This document shows, in pieces, positions 11,111 to 24,103 of a stretch of 64,000 nt of DNA. The notes below the pieces were generated by a model. It saw only the letters and a list, made by a program, of their open reading frames with translations, was not told the origin of the DNA and ran no database searches. The stretch is from Hetaerina americana (Eukaryota; Arthropoda; Insecta; Odonata; Calopterygidae): assembly GCA_022747635.1 (NCBI GenBank), contig JAKTNV010000004.1, positions 22,079,469-22,143,468 of the forward strand, in the 5' to 3' direction. A program made the translations under genes and the position numbers. Each line of letters opens with the position of its first letter. The first letter of the stretch is position 1.

Positions 11111-12529
11111 GAATTTGAAAACTTATTCTTAGGTACCTTATATCTAACACTAGCCATCTGCCTCAAGTTATTATCTGAATCTAGTTCAAGAAATTGACAT
11201 ATTTTGTATTTTCAAGTCCTTAATGCATTTATTATTATTTTTATAATATGTATTCTACTTTTGATCATACGTATACAAGTTTATTCACTATAGCTATTCA
11301 CAGTTGATGCAAAACTTAGTTACATTTTAAATACACGAATTCTCAGCTTGAGGAACAATAGTAATCACCCCAAGTAGGACAGCCCTGAGGCGATGGTAAG
11401 ACTTGTACGTACACAAGACCCATTTATAAATATATATTTATTTATAAATATACATATAAAGTCATATTTATTGAAGAGTAGACACATATTAGTGCTAGAC
11501 AGAAATAAGTCATATAGCTCTGATCGAATGATTTTGAGAAGTGAATAGAGCATGAAATGTTCTCCATTATAAATTAATAATTGAAGAAGTTGAGAGGAAG
11601 AAGAATCGTCTCGGGGGAAGAGGCAGTAAATATGGACTAATGGAAGTAAATAAAATTGAACACAGACATTTTAAGTTCCCAAAATTTGACTTGTAAATCC
11701 ATGAAGAGATTTTACAGTTATAGAAATAAACTAGGTTCATTAAACGTTTTATTACATATATATTGGACAATTCTGTTCTATTGAGAACCAAAAATTCCAA
11801 TTGAGGATATGCTATCATGGACATACTCTTAAAATTAAGTTGTCAATTTTTCCCATCAATATGAGTAGTATATATATGAACTTTTAACAGGCTACTCTGT
11901 GATGTAAAACCAAATGTAAGGCTGACTAATATGGTTGTTATAATATGTGTGGGTGTAATCATATATACTTTACAACCTGAAAACACCTTAATACTTCAAA
12001 ATGGAAGGGGTTTAGACTAATAGGACAGTATTTAATTATAAAATATTATCATTAGGATACTTACCATCGTCGGCATAATAATTTATTTCACATTGAATGA
12101 TACACCATAGATACTCCGAGCAACCGAATGATGGCGGTGTTATAATATGATTTATGAAAAATAGTAGCAATAAACATAGCACCCTTATCCAAAGCTGCCA
12201 GAGGCCCCATAAAAAATGATCCCAGACTCCCAGTTTTATCACCTAAATATTTCTCAGAACGCTTTGGAAAGAGTGAATTCTCCAAAATGATTGGTTCACG
12301 TAATCCCATGCTCGGGCAATTTGAGGCTCTATCTCAATTTTCGCAGCCTCGTGGGCCGTAAATATACCGTGGCGAGTAATTCAGCAGAATATATAGGAGA
12401 AGAGCATTTGCGGAAGGAAAATTTTGTTCCCACTGAATGTACAAGAGATGCACTGGAGTGTAGCATGCCTTTTAGATTGTATTCCTCTGCAAATAAAACT
12501 GGAGCAACAAAATGCTCGTAATTCCTAAC
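11111..12529. other. Unassigned DNA
   Basis: Short open frames only, with no recognisable domain or repeat. Confidence 0.5.
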
Positions 12530-13010
12530 GGAATGCGTTTTTTTCCGGAGGATTATATCCTCTAGGAGGAGAACTAGGGGCTTTCCTTCTCCTCTCTCCG
12601 GCTCGAAGACGGGGGTCCTGGTCCGGTCGCTAAGGAGATGGTGTATGCCGGCCGAAAACGGGCGCGCCACGCGGGGAACTCGCACAAGGATTCGAGTGGG
12701 TGAAACGAGGGAGTGAGTCTTTACGACGGCCTACATTCTCGGAAACGTTTTAGGTGGAACATCGGCCTGGGGAACTACCGAAAGGATGACAAACGGCGGT
12801 CATCGTTGGAGCCATCGTGGGATCCATTCCTCACGTCGGCGTGGGGGAAGGCCATCTTTCACGGTCGGCCACGGGTGGCTATCCGAGAAAGCGGTCTTGT
12901 CGTCGTGATGTTTAAGTGCACGCACAGTTTTGCACTCTACAGCTAATAACGGAACTTTTACTCGAAAGGTTGGCTCATTTTTCACTGGAAATTCGACGTC
13001 CACTTGGGTC
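12530..13010. other. GC-rich, CpG-containing patch
   Basis: Many CG dinucleotides (for example GGGCGCGCCACGCGGGG near 12660) occur here amid AT-rich DNA. Open frames on both strands have no recognised domain. A regulatory region or untranslated exon is possible. Confidence 0.3.
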
Positions 13011-13981
13011 CATAAGGAGAGTACCTCAAATGTACCATTTCTCGGCGTAAGTTGATTGGGTATATCTCCATCTCTCTTTCCTTCCGAATATATATTAGAT
13101 AATAACGGTTTAGTTGTTACCTAGAAATGCTCACTTGATGCCACAATATTACAAATTACGGGGTCAGCAGAAAATCCCATATGATTGGAAATATTTTCTA
13201 GCTGAACCAGACGAAATTCATATTTACAATTAGCATGAGACAGGCTGATCATATTGAGGGATTTTTATTCACTGAACTACGTTAAATTATTGTATTCCGT
13301 TGATGAAAAGGTATATCTGATCTCTTTTTTAGAGGAATATTAAAATTATGCTTACTTAAGTTTAATTAATATTAACAAACCTTACCACAATAATTTATGC
13401 ACAGTTCATTTAGGTAAAATTCACCACTCGAAAAATAATATCCCCTTCCTATTGCATCTCCTCCCTGAGTCAACTCAAAATAAAATAATACATTTCGTAA
13501 ATGTCCAGAGGATGTTTGAATTTAATGAATGTCTCTCCTTTCCTCGCAAAATTTCTTAAAAATAAATATCATAACAGGTTAATATGTAACTGCGAGAATT
13601 AACAGCGTAATGGTAAAAATATCAACTCGAGTTAATTTGCTTATATCAACCCATTAATATCATACCCTTTATTAGCTTCAGCAAAGTGCTTCCGAGTAGC
13701 GGCTATGTCTAAGGAAATGTTTAGGGTGAGTGTATTGTCAAATTCATAATGACGGTTTTTAATTAATTAATGTACAGTTGAAATTATTAAATAATAGTTT
13801 TAACATTTTGTGTCCTGATGATTGTTTCCTACCATGAACCACTCCTCTATGAGATCAGTCAGTCCCTTCTATCCTTGGTAATCTGTTGTGTTAACATGGC
13901 ATTTTTCTATTTAAAACTGCGAGAGCTCTTCATCGCCATCCATCCAAATTCCTCTTTTGTCCTTCAAAATTATTTTTTGGA
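13011..13981. other. Unassigned AT-rich DNA
   Basis: Nothing recognised. Confidence 0.5.
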
Positions 13982-14118
13982 TTGATGCAGTTTTCTCGGG
14001 TCTTCCACCGGGTCAGGGGTTCCATGTTGGCCGACGCTTCGATGCCCGACTCGTGCATCGAAACGTGGGCCAACATGGAACCCCTGACCCAGTGGAAGAC
14101 CCGAGAAAACTTCATCAA
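13982..14118. repeat. Long foldback (64-nt arms, 9-nt loop)
   Basis: Arms 13982-14045 and 14055-14118 pair with only four mismatches around the loop CCGACTCGT. Each arm contains a GCATCGAAACGT-type segment (one base changed in the left arm) followed by GGCCAACATGGAACCCCTGA. This GAAACGT element is the 3' half signature also seen in the hammerhead-like units, but the 5' half (CTGANGA) is missing. Open frames on both strands are mirror products of the palindrome, not genes. Confidence 0.9.
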
Positions 14119-15117
14119 GCATATACGCCGGGTAAGCACCAGATCTTATTTTTTGGATTATTTTTGCTTTTACTGACTGACTTGACCAATAATACTTATA
14201 TTATTTCCAATCAATTGGAAAAACTGAAATGCCAATTTAAGTGAGACACTCATTTAAAACTGACAGCATTAGAAAAACTAGAGTTATTTGAAGCAGTCTA
14301 TTTTTTAGAGAAATCTAAGAAATAATGCATTATTTGAGTAATAAAATATTAACGTCCGAAGTATCGTAAGTTCTCAAAGCTAACAATGAGGCAAAAAGTC
14401 TAACCTCAATTAGCAGTAATCGGTACAGGAGATAGGTTTAATAAAGAGATTCGAACCATTATTAGTAAATTATCAAGCAAATAAACTACCACCTTACTTG
14501 GGAAAATTTCCTCTTTTCCTATTTCCAAAAAAATAGCTCCCCTTCTTACTTCGCCTCATAAAATAATTTCGGTATACATTTTTCTCTAGATTCGTTATCT
14601 TGCTACAGTGTTTATAATGAATAGTTCATGAGTATTAATTGCAAATTGAATTATAAAAGCGTATGGTATCACGCTATATCTCAATTACTGATTTCCAGGA
14701 ATTCATGACGTAAAGACCTTCTACTCCTCATTTGTATGGGAACGGGAATGAATTTCAAACTACATAGTTTTAATTGTCACTTTTTGCTTATATTTTCAAC
14801 TTCAATTTCAAATTCACACATTTGGATGGAATAAATACGAGAGAACCCTCTTCGCTGAGTAGTGTTCAGGCATCATTATTTGCTTTGTACGAGTAAGAAA
14901 AGCTAAGCAATACTGAAAGCCATTGAGTGACGCATAATGGAATTTACCTCTATTTATGAAGGCGACCTGAAAAATAATGCGTGTGTATTGGAAAAGTATG
15001 AGTTGTAGACAATAATCGTCGTTATTTATACTGTCCAGTCAGTATACCCATGAGTTATGTGCATTGGTTAAACTACAGAGAAACATATGAGGACGGTTGT
15101 AAGTTTTTTAGTATACG
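14119..15117. other. Unassigned AT-rich DNA
   Basis: Nothing recognised. Confidence 0.5.

Positions 15118-15194
<77 letters not shown>
15118..15194. repeat. (TA)n microsatellite
   Basis: Uninterrupted TA run on the left side of the hammerhead-like unit. Confidence 0.95.
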
Positions 15195-15196
<2 letters not shown>

Positions 15197-15204
15197 TATA
15201 TATA

Positions 15205-15346
15205 AAAAATCTTCGAAATGGAACGCTCTTCGGCGACGCACAAATATATAAAAACACAGATGTAGATTTTTAGAATATAGAGACACAAAGAAAGGACACT
15301 CACAGTTTGTTATTTGACGTTTCGACAGCACGGCTGTCGTCTTCAG
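15205..15346. repeat. Dispersed repeat unit shared with 37.4 kb
   Basis: The segment 15208-15235 (containing TTCGAAATGGAACGCT) matches 37412-37430 in the same orientation. The segment 15265-15346 matches 37437-37530 in the opposite orientation, including GAGTGTCCTTTCTTTGTGT. Relative to the 37-kb copy, one part is therefore inverted. Long TA tracts flank both copies. Confidence 0.8.
15316..15346 (-). ncRNA. Hammerhead-ribozyme-like motif in (TA)n context
   Basis: On the minus strand CTGAAGA (15346-15340) is followed by an extra C, a perfect 5-bp stem II (GACAG, loop CCGTG, CTGTC), GAAAC, and then GTC. ACGT would form a loopless 2-bp stem III with C15316 at the cleavage position. Stem I is weak, with only two AT pairs next to the core. 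Core and stem II fit the small Penelope-type variants; function is uncertain. Confidence 0.5.
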
Positions 15347-15347
15347 A

Positions 15348-15350
<3 letters not shown>

Positions 15351-15411
<61 letters not shown>

Positions 15412-15441
15412 TATACATATATATATGTATATATATGTATA

Positions 15442-15481
<40 letters not shown>

Positions 15482-15491
15482 CATATATATA
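15351..15491. repeat. (TA)n and TATATACA-type microsatellite
   Basis: A pure TA run to about 15402 is followed by TA interrupted by regular AC and GT steps. Confidence 0.9.
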
Positions 15492-16936
15492 ATTCACATT
15501 TAACGAGGCCGGGGGTATCACACATAAGGAATTCTCATGGTTTTGAACACAATTTATATTAAACGCTGATAAATCTATAAACATGGTAATATTTTTTACG
15601 TGGGTAGTCTATCATGTGACAGCCTAAAACCGGATTATCATCCCGAGATATTTGGTCCCATAAAATTACATTTACTGTTTCATTAAATCTACCTCTCAGG
15701 TGAGTACAAAATTTCGGTGGTAAATTAACCTTGCATTTGAACTCAGGAGGGGGAAGGAATACAAAAAGGTAAAGATGCACTGTATGTGAATTTTGAGGCG
15801 AGTTTTCAGCATGTTCAATATATTTCAATTTTATAGCCATGAAATTCGTTCCCCTAATTCAAGAAAAGTTTGCATAAACGAACAATTACAAGATGAACAA
15901 AAAGGCCCAAGGTGATTATGAGTTTCATCTATCTACAGACCATCGCGAAAACGGTTAAAGGCTCCAAAGAACGTTAAATTAAGTAAGGCCCGAATGTTCA
16001 TTTATAAGATCATTTCTATTCCCAGGATATATTTATAGGCCTGAAACGATTATTCAGAATTAAGCTCTTGCGCTTACCATGGAGTAAACGAAGGAGTTAT
16101 AAGCGAAATTTGGGTGGTGTTTATTATTAATAGTTGAGAAAGTGTTTTCATTGAGCCATTGAATAATACGGATCCAGTCTCAGGGCTATCTTGAAGTGTA
16201 GCGTCATAAGTTAATTATTCGATGGATGCTTGTTATTATTCCATAACGATACTCCAGAAAGAAGGTGCTGACAAATATTTTGGAGCTTAGAAAGTTCATA
16301 AATTTTTCAGATATGGTGCATTGAAAGTTTTGATGATTTGTGGAATTCTATGACAAATTTCGGGAGATGTAGACGTTATGACCTATCAACCGTGCCTGCT
16401 TCACTTCTTGATGAGGTTGCTCTTAAGATTAAAAATAGTCTTCCACGTGGCACCATGTAAATAAATTAATAAATAATTAAACAGTAACCATATTAGCTAC
16501 TTAGTAACTCACTGGGTGGGTGAAGGCAAGGAAATTATGCCAAAATGAAGGTATGACAAATCATTTATTGATGACAATGGTATCTCGACCTATTATTGAA
16601 AAATCATACCGTAAAACTCAAAAAGCATTTTCAAATTTCCCGTTTATTATTTTTTTAGTTAGATAACACACAATAGCAATGTTCAAAAATGGCACACTTC
16701 ATTTCAGCGAATTGTGAATCTGAGGGAAGTGATTGAATCTCGTGAGGTCAGAATTAAAATGGATGCCATTTAAAACATCCAATTGTCTCCACCGGCATTA
16801 AGCGTTACTAAATAAGGAACACTTCATTTAGGAGCATACATTTTTCCCAAAATAAATGAAAACCTTAAATTGAAATTGTTTTGAGCAAGCCTCAAAATAT
16901 GTTTTTTTGTTATTATTTTTTTTCAGTAGCTTTAGT
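15492..16936. other. Unassigned AT-rich DNA
   Basis: Nothing recognised. Confidence 0.5.
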
Positions 16937-17131
16937 GAAACATGCCGCGAAAAACTATGCTGTGCTATAAAATGGGATAGGAGCATCAAAAGTAAAGGAA
17001 AGCGATACAAGTCAATCAATAAATAAGTTTTACCGAAGGTAAAAACTTTTAATTTACCGAGCTTATGTTCAATATCTTCCTATATCTTGGACACACCATA
17101 TAAATAATTACAACAGTTTAGTTGGTAGTTT
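16937..17131 (+). repeat. Dispersed repeat, copy A
   Basis: This segment is clearly related, with scattered substitutions and small indels, to 21971-22165 in the same orientation; TGGGATAGGAGCATCAAAA is shared. It lacks an open frame and terminal repeats that I can see, so I cannot classify it. Confidence 0.8.
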
Positions 17132-18764
17132 CTAAGTTCTTTTTTCTTTACCCCTTTTATGACTTAAGACCTAATTTTATTATAGATTTCCACTGTACTG
17201 ATATCAATAAAATGCATATGAAACTTGGTTTTTCCTTTGAAATGCCACATAAAAATCATTATGTTTCAAAGTATACACACAGGAGCTTAATTTTTTTCCT
17301 TAATTTCCAAAGATAAAATTCAAAGTAAAGCTGGAGAGTTGGATCATCTACTTTTTAATGAAAACCATTGCCCTATTTAACTTGCTCAAAAGAATTTTTA
17401 ATGGAGCAATTAAAATGTTAAATTACACTGAAAAATGAAATATTTTAACAGCTCGGAGAAGGTGGGCTGATTAGCGAAGAAAGCATATGATTACGTCTAC
17501 ATTGAATCTTACCCTTCAACCAACTACCAGGTCTTGCTGTGGAGAGCCATTTTACTCTTTTGATGATTGAGGTAGCGACCTAGATTGCCGGTATCAATCA
17601 CTGATCGAAGATAAATTTTATTATATCATTAACGATCAAAATTGATGACTATATTTCACGAGAGTAGTAACATTACTCCTATGTTATTCTTGAAATTTAA
17701 TAATATATTTTCTCGCAAATACAGGAGAAGGAAGTCGTAAGCCAGAGCCATATTGCAATCGTCACCGATATATAGACAAAAACGTTTACAGTAAAGTTCG
17801 TGGCATGAAATTCTCAATAAATTACTCTTGAAAGTAGTCAGTAAACGAAAGTATAACATGGCATCCTTCTCCCTTGTTTTCAAGATTGCCGCTCTAGAGA
17901 TCGTCCTGACCTCTACAAGGCATCTATTGATTTTCATTCCCAGGGAGAGAAACTTCACATCACCCCCATCTGTAGGTGAGCACCCCAAGCACCCCCGGTT
18001 TTCCATTTCAGTGTCTCTAGTGGCCAAGTTCCGTACTCACATCGCCGAAGCATTGATTGAGAAATACCCCTGGTAGAGAGCGCCAAAAATGTTTACGGCA
18101 AATACTTCAATCTCAGGCGCACGCCTAACATTCAAAAAGCTTCCCGCAATTGGAAACATAATATTGAGGTATACCCCACTAAGATAAAATACTAAACTGG
18201 CAAAATATTGATTTATAATATTTATAAATATCACTGCCATTTAGCACTGCAAAAGGCGCTAAAAATACCAAATAGACGCATAATATAGTACCATGAAAGG
18301 TCACAAAATAAATTCACCAAAAAGTTTTAATTACAGCATTAAGTGGAAATATCAAGCTTATTTCTTGTCATTAAAGAACTTCCACTGCACCAAACATGAA
18401 AAGGGGACGTAGTCAAACTGGTATTCTTTTTTTGTACACATCAAATCCTTTAAAAGCATTTTTGTTTGGAGAACATTTACCATGAAATAACAGTAATGTG
18501 AAATCGGCCTTCGAATATAACTCCTCAGTGATCTTGATAATTAATTCACTGTTCTATTAAAAGGTACTAGGCCCAAATTTCTTGGATATTAGGTGGCATC
18601 AACTATGCTACAAAGGTTTCTGAGAACCCAATGGCAAATCAAATATGTCTTGCTGGGTTCCATATGATAGATTTGTTCGAATGAATCAGTAAATAGGATT
18701 TTTTTAATCTGATCTGAAATTTCACAAGTACCTAATAAAACATATTATGGTTTCTTTCACACGG
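17132..18764. other. Unassigned DNA with one 123-codon open frame
   Basis: A 123-codon frame on the minus strand (17656-18027) begins MATRDTEMENRGCLGC. It has no domain that I recognise, and the second half is rich in Leu, Phe and Tyr. It may be chance or a decayed element; I do not call it a gene. Confidence 0.4.
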
Positions 18765-18933
18765 ACAAAATATGGCTTACAGGAGTTTCAGAAATAACTT
18801 TGCAGCTTCCACATAAAATAACTTATTATTGAAGTTATTTTATGTGGAAGCTGCAAAGTTATTTCTGAAACTCCTGTTCGCAATGGATTTCCACAAAGTC
18901 TCGGCCTCAATCATCAGTCACAAAATATGGCTT
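18765..18933. repeat. Perfect palindrome with flanking 14-bp direct repeat
   Basis: Arms 18779-18824 and 18832-18877 are perfectly complementary over 46 bp around a 7-nt loop (ATTATTG). The 14-mer ACAAAATATGGCTT lies directly left of the palindrome (18765-18778) and again at 18920-18933, after 42 bp of non-palindromic sequence. This fits either a recent template-switch event or a small insertion with a target duplication. Confidence 0.95.
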
Positions 18934-21900
18934 GTTTATACCGTATTTAATGCAGCCATAAGGATCCTTACTCGGAGGGGAATTTCCGAATTTTCAAATA
19001 GCTCTCCGGGTTGAATGTCGATATTGTGAATATTCCACGGAAACAATCTTAATGATAATTTAAAAGATGAATCTGGATGTCAAGGATCAGATACCTTTTA
19101 TTTCAGGATGAATTTCATTGCATTTTTCAGGAAAAATTGAAAGTACATACCTAGCGAAATTTGGACGGTGTCCACTAGCGTTGGCCTTAATCATGAATAA
19201 TTGATTTAAACACTCATTATGAAAGGTTTTATTGAACAGTAGTTAATTTCTGATGATGTGGTCAATATACAACGCGATACATTTAAGGCGTATACACGTA
19301 AGTGAGCATGTAGTGAAAATATCTCCTGTAACGTCATTTAAAAACAATATATAGCAGATACCGTGAAATTGTGCCAATTTTTTAAATTTCTACTTACTCA
19401 TAGTCCTTTGACCACAGTTACTGCACAAGATTTGAATGAAAAACATTCTTTCAAACAGACAGAGGAATTAATCCGAACTTTTCGCTCCTTGGAGAACTTG
19501 CTATTTTTCAATCTGATGAATGCGAATATTTCACTTCAATCAAATTAAAAAATTAATTAAAAGTAAGGAGAAAGCAGGTTTATGATTACTTTTATAGCTA
19601 AGGTGCCCATTGTTGAGTTCCTGCTCTTCTACCTAAGGCATTTGGAATAAAGATATCTACATCCTTGAATGATTATTCCGTGCCGCAACGAAGAGAACTA
19701 ATTCTGATTACTCTAAACCAGAGCTCAAAGCTGGTAGGTCGAACCCTATATAGTATGAAATGTTAAAACGAAGCCAGCCATAACAATATAAACTTTCATC
19801 CGTGCATTCTGGCGCCGTCTTTCCGTAGCTTCTCAGATTATGAGGTAGGCTTACCTTAAGGTAGATTGCTTATTATTGACATTCCACTGGATAAGGTAGG
19901 TTTGGATAGAAACAGTCTATAAAGTTGTACAGCACCATGTAAATTTATTTGGCTCTTCTAAAAAGACACCACCTAACATCCGACAACACAGTAAGTCTCT
20001 TCTATTCAGCGTACTTCCTTCCTTTGTCCAAAACCTATTGAATTTGGCCAAGTCTTCATTCTGTCCAAAAGGCTTATTGATATACATTTACTTTACCAAT
20101 ATGCATTAAATTGACCTTTGCCGTGATTTGACTGCTATCAGAGTGCGTTCATTATTAAAGCCCCTCTAAATTATGTTAGTTACGTAGCATCACAAGTGCC
20201 ATTTCATGAAGTGCATACGCATTCTTCGGTCTAGTTTCGACATTCATTATAATAAGGGCAAGCCGTCATGCCATTAGTTGCCCTGTTAGTGTTTTGAAGA
20301 ATACTTTGAAATCAGAATTGATGCAATACTGTACACCGTTCGAATCAACTGGTATGGTTTCATATGTATACCGGCAACACGGGTAATAAGGACTCGGAAA
20401 TCAAAGATGAAGCGGGAGAGACAGGGGTTGGACCGAAAAGGGGCTCTCGAATAAGAGTAGATGGTATGCAATCGACAATACCAATGATACCATCGGCGTA
20501 ATGGTAAAGCACTCATACTAGATATGTGCAAATGCCACGAAAACGCTCCCTCTAAACCCAGAATAAACATTACAATCTTACCTTATACTCGAGTCGAGCG
20601 ATTTCGGGTCGGTCTCCATGCACGAAGTTGAAAAGGTCCACTCGAAGGTGAGCGACCCACGGTCGTTCTAGCGACCGCCGTCCGGCAGACTGGGAGTCGA
20701 TGCACTAAGTATTTGCCCTTATATTCGGAGTGACAACTGTACGCAATGAAGGGAAATGAATGTTCAGTGCACAATGAAAAGATTACCTACATCTAAATAA
20801 TACCCTGTAAGCCACTGGGACCGTGGATGGAGTTGATCAATACCAGGCATGCACAACACACAAGCAGATAAAATCACGTCCCATGCTTGAAACATAAGCT
20901 CAGAAAATAGTTTCTGTGCTTATGTTTTAGAAAATAGTTTGAAAATCAATTTTAATTTACCCATCGATGGCAAGAGAAATTAACAAGGGATCATTCCCAT
21001 CCAAGCCATCATTTCTAGCAAAAATCAAGGACACAGAGTGAAACGTTAGTGATTAACATAAGCCTCGACTGCATCAATCAACAGTTACGACTTAAAAATA
21101 GCGTAAAATATTCGACAAACTATCAACTAATTGAAGTTTTTTACGTAATGCCTGATTAAATCATTTTAAGTCCAAAAATGAAAAGTGTTTATTCAATTAA
21201 ACATACGTAAAGAGGGGAATCTTACACAATTGTTCAGAGTGTTGTTGTAGAGGACGGAAAAGGGTTGGGAATATCAGGCAGCCCCGAAGGACTATACATT
21301 GAGGTACTATACATATTGTGAGTTTTAATCAATGAGGAGAAGAGCCCCTATCTTAGAAAAAAATAATATTTACTTGCAGTTAAACAACCCATAAATACAT
21401 GGAGCACAAGCGCCGCGCGGAGTGCAATTCTGTGGAATGCACAAATTACATCTCAGCTTAAGCGCTGTCTCTGTTCGAGCGCTCGATGTTGTCGGTCGGC
21501 TCGTTCTTCCATGGCTAAGCTCGTTTTACTCTCGGTTCCTATCCTCAGCGCCATTCCTTCACCAAAGCCGTTACCCGTATAACGCCAAGCGGAATCTAAA
21601 GGCAACCCTTGCTTCGAGGAAGCTGTTTAATGGGATTTGCACACCCCTTGCTCACAATGTCGAGCCAAATTGAACTGTGGTCTCGTAAACACTTTAAAAA
21701 TGTTACGTCGGTGAAAATTCGTAATGCATTTTACACTAATTTCTGATTGATAAAACTTCATTTATATATAATCACTTCCATGCATTAAATTTAAAATTTT
21801 CCGGCACAAAATTGTAAATGGGTCCTTTCACAAATATTCATCCATACTCGGAGATCTACATCCGATTAGTTTCCAGTATGTTGGTTGTGAGCGAGCCGAA

Positions 21901-21970
21901 TTGGTATTTCTAGTCGCCATCTTGCAGCGAAAAATAAATGTAACATGCCTAAACGGTTGATAGGATTTTA
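18934..21970. other. Unassigned DNA with two small GC-rich patches
   Basis: Patches near 20580-20720 and 21410-21660 are richer in CG than their surroundings. At 20886-20945 AAACATAAGC and GCTTATGTTT form a short inverted repeat beside a direct repeat of AGAAAATAGTTT. No gene is recognised. Confidence 0.45.
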
Positions 21971-22165
21971 TAAAACATGCCGTGCAAAACTATGACGTGC
22001 TATAAACTGGGATAGGAGCATCAAAAATAAAGGAAAGCGATATAAGGCAATCAATAAATAAGTTTTACCAAAGGTAAAAAATTTTATTTTACGAAGCTGA
22101 TGTTCAGTATTTTTCTTTATCCTGTACAAACCATGGAAATATAACCGTTTAGTTAGTCTGCCCTG
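21971..22165 (+). repeat. Dispersed repeat, copy B
   Basis: Partner of 16937-17131 in the same orientation. Translations of both on the minus strand share LYRFPL-type peptides, which reflect the shared DNA and not a gene. Confidence 0.8.
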
Positions 22166-22329
22166 TTTTACGCAGGCAAGAAAAATGAATTTCCCAAAAT
22201 AATGACGTGTTATTAATGTGAAAATATTGCTGTTGACAACTAAAAGTATCAGCAGATACATAAGGAGAAGATTTGCAAAATATTAGCTGAGAAGCATAAT
22301 TGTGGATGTGCATTATGGGCTACAACAAA

Positions 22330-22665
22330 AAAGAAAAAGTCAATTGAAAACTATGAAATGTGGTTGTCGCAAAGGATCAGGAGGATAAATTTAATTTATT
22401 ATGCTGCGTATGAGAAGATGCCGACAAGAACTGTAGCGGGAGATGAATTATAATGAAAGGCAAAAGGAAGAGTAAGGAAATCTGGATTGGATGGAGTATA
22501 AGGAGGAGCTGCATACAAAAGAACATCATAGAAGAAAAGATGAATGGGAAAAGAGGGAGAGGGAAATTAGGCAAACTAACATATATAAAGATAGGAAGAA
22601 TATGAAAACTTCTGAAGTGAGAAGCGGACAGAAATATCTGGAGGCCAAAATTTAATTGAGACCTC
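22330..22665 (+). pseudogene. Non-LTR retrotransposon ORF2, C-terminal remnant
   Basis: Translated pieces in shifting frames resemble the tail of LINE reverse transcriptases of the type ending VIEGxxEGKRGRGRPR. I read IENYEMWLSQRIRRI and later NIIEEKMNGKRGRGKL, followed by ADRNIWRPKF, where the family usually has AxDRxxWR. Stops and frameshifts are frequent, and no upstream RT domain or endonuclease is visible nearby. The element is a 5'-truncated, decayed copy. The clade cannot be fixed from this tail. Confidence 0.6.
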
Positions 22666-23984
22666 TCCTAGGATATATACGGAAAGATGATCATTTGAGT
22701 CAACATTGCCTCGAGTACTCGTGCCTTGGTTTTGTTGTTATTGTTTTTCCGGCTGATAAAAGTAATGGTTTTCTTTAATAAAAATAAATCATTTTAAAGG
22801 AAAATATTTCAGAATAAGTATATATATATATATTCCAACTAGGTGTGCTAAACCGATTTAATGTTTCCAATATTCTATTATCTAAAACATCATACTTCTC
22901 GTATGATATTCTTTCATTTTAATTTGCTCAAAATTGCCATAGCTAGGCCATGACAAGCATTGATTTTATATTGTCAACAACTTAAAATAAACTAGATTAT
23001 TCATACCTAGATTGTGGTGGTAAGAGAATAATCTACAATTAAACAAGTAGGGCATACCAAAAATCTTGTGTACTGCGTATTATTGATTGCGAAATTACTT
23101 ATTCACTATCGTTTTATTAATCAATGAAGCTTTTCGCCTTGAAAAATGACGTGGACTACATTTTCCTGCATCATACAGCCCCGTCAATAATCGTTACTCC
23201 ACGTGAAGTTTCCACATTAAATCGTCTAGTAGTCTGACGATTATATTAATTCCCTTTCAACACTTTAAAGCATCTGCACTCACCATTTCCTCACTAACAA
23301 GTCCGAATCCGGGAATTATTCTGTCCCATTTTCAAATTCCTCGCCATTAACTTGAGCCTATGCCAAGCCTGAGAGTCACTTTCTCTTGGGTTTTATACCA
23401 CAATGGTCATCAAATGTTCAGCGCAGGTAGAGGACTCGATAAAAGGCAACAGGCTCTCTGAATAATAAAAATATAACACATTCGTAAGAGTACTACATTT
23501 TTCACTGAACTTTTGGCTTGATGCAATGAGGTTTACATCGCATCGCATGGCAATCTTATTGAAAAGATTCTCTTTAATTAGGATTAATTTTATTTCATCT
23601 CATAAAATTCAGCTTATCGCATTTACTTCAAATCGACGAGAAAATTTACAGCGAATAAACACGTCCAAAATCGATTGAATAAGAATTAAAAACCTATGCA
23701 TTTATTTTCTACGAATGGGGAAGTAATTATGCTTTGATTCTTGTAGGAGAAGGAGTTACATAAGGGCATTTCAATGTTTATACCCAGTGGAATACAATGA
23801 TTTGACTCACTTTTAAACACGGTAACAACTAAAAAAGGGAAAATAAATTGGATGAAAAGAAAAACAAACGATGAAGTAATAGGCTGATATGGTAGGCAAC
23901 GAGGTAAAGTGATGATGGAATAGACAATTACGATTGAATCAAGGGAGGTGGGTGGTGTGCAGAGATAAATAATGAGAATGGAAG
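22666..23984. other. Unassigned AT-rich DNA
   Basis: Nothing recognised. Confidence 0.5.
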
Positions 23985-24026
23985 AAGAATACCATGGATT
24001 TTCCTTAAAACTTTTTGATTTGGTGC

Positions 24027-24058
24027 AACTAGTTTCAACGCATTGGCTTCATCCTCAG
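24027..24058 (-). ncRNA. Hammerhead-like motif, left arm
   Basis: The minus strand reads CTGAGGA, an extra T, a short partly paired stem II (GAAGC, CAAT, GCGTT), GAAAC and the palindrome ACTAGT. This is the same layout as at 11 kb, including the 3' ACTAGTTG. Stem II has an A-G mismatch and a wobble, so activity is doubtful. Confidence 0.45.
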
Positions 24059-24071
24059 GTATCACTACTAC

Positions 24072-24103
24072 CTGACGATGACTCCTATGCCTTGAAACTA
24101 GCT
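24072..24103 (+). ncRNA. Hammerhead-like motif, right arm
   Basis: The core is CTGACGA, then an extra T, a poorly paired stem II region, GAAAC and ACTAGCT. TAC before the core can pair with GTA after the presumed cleavage site, as at 11 kb. Changes in stems II and III suggest decay. Confidence 0.4.

Noticed and set aside
17656..18027. 123-codon minus-strand frame as a possible host exon
   Set aside because: It shows no domain, splice context or conserved motif that I can recognise, and its length is plausible by chance in a 64-kb window.
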